Below, piece by piece: positions 5,438 to 7,979 of a stretch of 7,979 nucleotides of DNA (position 1 is its first letter; each line of letters starts with the position of its first letter). Under the pieces are notes generated by a model, which made no database searches, had not been told where the DNA came from, and worked only from the letters and a program-made list of their open reading frames with translations. Made by a program: the position numbers and the translations under genes. The stretch covers positions 1-7,979 of the forward strand of contig JAEWNU010000006.1 in NCBI GenBank assembly GCA_023456995.1, written 5' to 3'. Origin of the DNA: Bacillota bacterium (GTDB taxonomy: Bacteria; Bacillota; Clostridia; Oscillospirales; Ruminococcaceae).

Positions 5438-6784
5438 TTGGGAAGAATATTTGGAACCGATGGCGCACGTGGTGTGGCTGGAATTGAACTGACAACTGAG
5501 TTGGCTATGAACATTGGGCGGGCGGCAGCAATGGTATTAGCGGCAGAAACACATAAAAAACCGCTGGTGGTTATCGGCCGTGATACGCGTGTTTCGGGCG
5601 ATATGCTGCAGGCCGCAGTAATGGCGGGGCTGTGCTCCGTTGGGGCGGATGTATTGCTGTTGGGTGTTGTACCTACGCCCGCGGTGGCGTATCTGGTGCA
5701 GCATTATAAGGCGGACGCGGGCATCATGCTTTCAGCCAGCCATAACCCTTATGAATTCAACGGAATCAAGCTGTTTGGCGCAAGCGGCTATAAGCTGACC
5801 GACGCCGAAGAAGCTGAGATTGAAGCCATTATCTTGGACGGCACAAAACCCTATGAGTTTAAAACCCACAGCGGTCTGGGCCGCGTGAAAAGCGTGGAGG
5901 ACGCCGTAGGCAGTTACATTAACTATATTACCGATATTTACGCCGGTGGATTTTCGGGCAGGCTGCTGATAGATTGCGCCAATGGTAGCGCGGCTGCGAC
6001 CGCAAAAAGATTGTTTGACGCGATGGGCGTTCAGGCCGATTTTCTGGCCGATGCGCCGGACGGCGTAAATATCAACGACAGCTGTGGCTCCACTCATATC
6101 GAACGCCTTGCGCCGCTTGTGACAAAGGGCGGATATACGGCTGGGCTTGCCTTTGACGGTGATGCCGACCGGCTGTTAGCAGTGGACGAAAAAGGCAATT
6201 TGCTTGATGGCGACGTGCTGCTTTCAATTCTTAGTGCCTATCTTTTAGCGCATGATAAGCTAAATAACGATACCGTGGTGGTCACCTCGATGACGAACTT
6301 CGGCTTTTTTGAGCTTATGAAAAACCGCGGTACCAAAACCGAGGTTACAAAGGTGGGCGACCGCTATGTGCTGGAGGTAATGCGCGAGAAAAACCTCTCG
6401 CTGGGTGGCGAGCAGTCGGGCCATATGATATTTTTAGAGCATGCCACCACGGGCGACGGACAGCTTTCGGCTGTGATGCTGCTCAATGCGCTGGCTGCTG
6501 CCGGTAAGCCGTTGTCGGTGCTAGGTGGCGAGATGAAGCGATTCCCCCAGATTATGCGCAATGTGAACGCTACCCCCAGCATGAAATCTGCGCTGGCAAC
6601 CCATCCGGCGGTCTGCGACGAGATTGATCGCTGGCAGAAAATCTTGCAGGGGCGTGGGCGCGTAGTTGTACGTGCTTCGGGAACTGAGCCCTACATCAGG
6701 GTGATGGTTGAGGGCGAATCGGCGGATGAAATTACAAAGGCGGCTGATGATATTGCAACCGCCATCAGCACACACTTAATCTAA
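5438..6784 (+). CDS. glmM: Phosphoglucosamine mutase GlmM
   Basis: This cytoplasmic enzyme converts glucosamine-6-phosphate to glucosamine-1-phosphate, on the way to UDP-GlcNAc and peptidoglycan. The protein has 448 residues, typical for the family. The N-terminal MGRIFGTDGARG is diagnostic of GlmM over other phosphohexomutases. The catalytic serine is S101 in LSASHNPYEFNGIKLF and must be phosphorylated for activity. The metal loop DGDADR is at 240-245 (D240, D242, D244). The sugar-binding loop GGEQSGH is at 323-329 and the phosphate-binding loop RASGTEP at 412-418. Translation starts at TTG with AGGGGAGG 7 bases upstream. The usual partner glmS is not in the window; glmM here follows ruvB and precedes a methyltransferase gene by 50 bases. 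Identification is firm. Confidence 0.98.
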   Translation: MGRIFGTDGARGVAGIELTTELAMNIGRAAAMVLAAETHKKPLVVIGRDTRVSGDMLQAAVMAGLCSVGADVLLLGVVPTPAVAYLVQHYKADAGIMLSASHNPYEFNGIKLFGASGYKLTDAEEAEIEAIILDGTKPYEFKTHSGLGRVKSVEDAVGSYINYITDIYAGGFSGRLLIDCANGSAAATAKRLFDAMGVQADFLADAPDGVNINDSCGSTHIERLAPLVTKGGYTAGLAFDGDADRLLAVDEKGNLLDGDVLLSILSAYLLAHDKLNNDTVVVTSMTNFGFFELMKNRGTKTEVTKVGDRYVLEVMREKNLSLGGEQSGHMIFLEHATTGDGQLSAVMLLNALAAAGKPLSVLGGEMKRFPQIMRNVNATPSMKSALATHPAVCDEIDRWQKILQGRGRVVVRASGTEPYIRVMVEGESADEITKAADDIATAISTHLI

Positions 6785-6834
6785 GAATGTCCTACTTAAA
6801 AGGAACCTGAATTCCAATAAATAAGGAGAACCCA

Positions 6835-7698
6835 ATGAGATTTTCTGCCGACTGGAAGGATTTTGAACTGATAGATGCAAGCGGGGGCGAAAAGCTTGAG
6901 CGTTGGGGCGATGTGTTGCTCGTCCGCCCTGACCCTCAGGTGATCTGGAGCACATCAAAGGGTGCGCGCTGGGAGAAAGCTGACGCCCGTTACCATCGCT
7001 CTGCCGAGGGTGGGGGCAGCTGGGAACAGCGGACGCTTAAAAAGTCCGAATGGGTCATCGGCTATAAAAACCTACGCTTTATGATACGCCCAACAGGGTT
7101 TAAGCACACGGGGCTTTTCCCAGAGCAGGCCGTCAACTGGGACTATATGGCGGATGCTATTAAAAAGGCGAATCGCCCTGTAAAAGTGCTCAATCTCTTT
7201 GCCTACACCGGTGGTGCAACGCTGGCCTGTGCGGCGGCGGGTGCCTCAGTTGTGCATGTTGACGCAGCTAAGGGCATGGTGCAGTGGGCACGCGACAACG
7301 CAAAGCTCTCGGGGCTTGAAAGTGCGCCGATTCGCTGGATTGTTGATGACTGCAAAAAGTTCATTGAACGCGAAATTCGCCGTGGTAACACTTACGACGG
7401 CATCGTCATGGATCCGCCTTCCTACGGGCGCGGGCCGGGCGGCGAAGTTTGGAAGCTAGAAGATAACATCTTTGAGCTTTGCAGTCTTGTGACGCAACTC
7501 CTGTCTCCCAACGCACTATTTTTGCTGCTGAATTCCTACACCACCGGGCTTTCACCCTCGGTGATGCAATACTTGCTCGCAGTGACCGCGGGCAAAAACG
7601 GCGGGACATGCTCCTCCTCCGAAATCGGTTTGCCGGTTTCGTCCAACGGATTGGTGTTACCGCAGGGTTCCACCGCTATATGGGCTGGGCAAGCATAA
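6835..7698 (+). CDS. Class I SAM-dependent methyltransferase, RlmI/COG1092-like, lacking a PUA domain
   Basis: This is a probable nucleic-acid methyltransferase with a Rossmann fold that uses S-adenosylmethionine. The protein has 287 residues. Motif I is VLNLFAYTGGATLA (118-131), the acidic ribose contact is D143 in VVHVDAAKGMVQWARDN, motif II carries D171-D172, and motif IV is VMDPPSYGRGPGG (191-203). A DPP motif is shared with enzymes that methylate RNA bases, such as RlmI (23S rRNA m5C). Unlike RlmI, which is about 396 residues, there is no N-terminal PUA domain. Instead, residues 1-95 are a short strand-rich region ending RPTGFKHTGLFPEQ. The C-terminus SEIGLPVSSNGLVLPQGST looks complete for this subgroup. 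AAGGAGA at 6823-6829 is 5 bases from the ATG. The actual substrate cannot be told from sequence. Confidence 0.9.
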   Translation: MRFSADWKDFELIDASGGEKLERWGDVLLVRPDPQVIWSTSKGARWEKADARYHRSAEGGGSWEQRTLKKSEWVIGYKNLRFMIRPTGFKHTGLFPEQAVNWDYMADAIKKANRPVKVLNLFAYTGGATLACAAAGASVVHVDAAKGMVQWARDNAKLSGLESAPIRWIVDDCKKFIEREIRRGNTYDGIVMDPPSYGRGPGGEVWKLEDNIFELCSLVTQLLSPNALFLLLNSYTTGLSPSVMQYLLAVTAGKNGGTCSSSEIGLPVSSNGLVLPQGSTAIWAGQA

Positions 7699-7729
7699 AA
7701 TACCTTATTGAATTTCGGGTTCCACCGCT
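7665..7729 (+). repeat. 13-base direct repeat flanking the methyltransferase stop
   Basis: GGGTTCCACCGCT occurs at 7665-7677 inside the last codons of the methyltransferase and again at 7717-7729, 19 bases past its stop codon. Neighbouring bases do not match. It may be the trace of a small local duplication or slippage; no mobile element is visible between the copies. Confidence 0.5.
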
Positions 7730-7770
7730 GTTAAATAACGGGGAGCACCAAGACGCAAAGAAGGAGTACT

Positions 7771-7979
7771 ATGGAGAACATTATCAGCGCTCAGGATTTG
7801 GTTTATGCCTACCCCGGTGAGCGTGAAGCCGCAGTAGACAGAGTGAGCCTGACTGTGCGGCACGGAGAGATGATGGCGGTGCTCGGACATAACGGTTCGG
7901 GCAAGTCGACCTTTGCAAAGCATTTAAATGCCATTTTGCTGCCGCAGGGTGGCGTTTGTTACGTTGACGGCATCAATAC
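7771..7979 (+). CDS. ECF-type transporter ATPase (EcfA/CbiO family), 3' end cut by window edge
   Basis: This is the N-terminal 69 residues of an ABC ATPase that would power uptake of a vitamin or metal ion through an energy-coupling factor module. It opens MENIISAQDLVYAYPG, with A-loop aromatic Y14. Walker A is GHNGSGKST at 39-47, followed by FAKHLNAILLPQGG, a stretch characteristic of EcfA/CbiO proteins. The Q-loop, signature and Walker B lie outside the window. The ATG at 7771 has AAGGAG at 7761-7766 with 4 bases of spacing. Position after the methyltransferase suggests the same transcript. A second ATPase and an EcfT gene would be expected next but cannot be seen. Which of the two ATPases it is (EcfA1 or EcfA2) is probable only: EcfA1 by its leading position. 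Confidence 0.9.
   Translation, partial: MENIISAQDLVYAYPGEREAAVDRVSLTVRHGEMMAVLGHNGSGKSTFAKHLNAILLPQGGVCYVDGIN

Noticed and set aside
7479..7820. Plus-strand reading frame across the methyltransferase end and start of the ECF ATPase
   Set aside because: It is out of frame with both real genes, which have family motifs and ribosome sites.

Overview
The window reads as chromosomal DNA of a low- to mid-GC Gram-positive anaerobe of the class Clostridia, probably in or near the Oscillospiraceae/Ruminococcaceae. This rests on strong purine-rich Shine-Dalgarno sites, two TTG starts, a lipobox-anchored substrate-binding protein, a zinc-ribbon single-pass membrane protein, an ECF-type transporter ATPase and the ruvCAB order. 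The assignment is inferred from gene content only. No IS element, phage gene or CRISPR array was seen.

Left part, minus strand (1-1487): the first two genes of a polar amino-acid ABC transporter. They are a lipoprotein substrate-binding protein (511-1419) and the start of its membrane permease (1-482, cut by the window edge). A TATAAT box lies just upstream of the binding protein. The binding protein is the most striking object in the window. Its domain order looks circularly permuted: the segment that normally ends this family comes right after the signal peptide and linker, and the normal N-terminal and middle segments follow and end the protein.

Middle (1683-3119): a single tRNA-Val(GAC) with its own promoter and a strong terminator. 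A second hairpin then serves mainly the opposing gene for a zinc-ribbon/transmembrane/DUF3862-like protein (1996-2916). The intergenic region upstream of that gene is shared with the divergent ruvC and holds three copies of TTTGTAAA.

Right part, plus strand (3091-7979): one gene train. ruvC, ruvA and ruvB encode the complete Holliday-junction resolvasome, in which RuvA binds the junction, RuvB drives branch migration and RuvC cleaves. glmM (phosphoglucosamine mutase, cell-wall precursor synthesis) follows, then a class I SAM methyltransferase of the RlmI/COG1092 type without a PUA domain, and then the start of an EcfA/CbiO-type ATPase that runs off the window. An extended -10 promoter precedes ruvC, and no convincing terminator was seen between these genes, so they may be cotranscribed.
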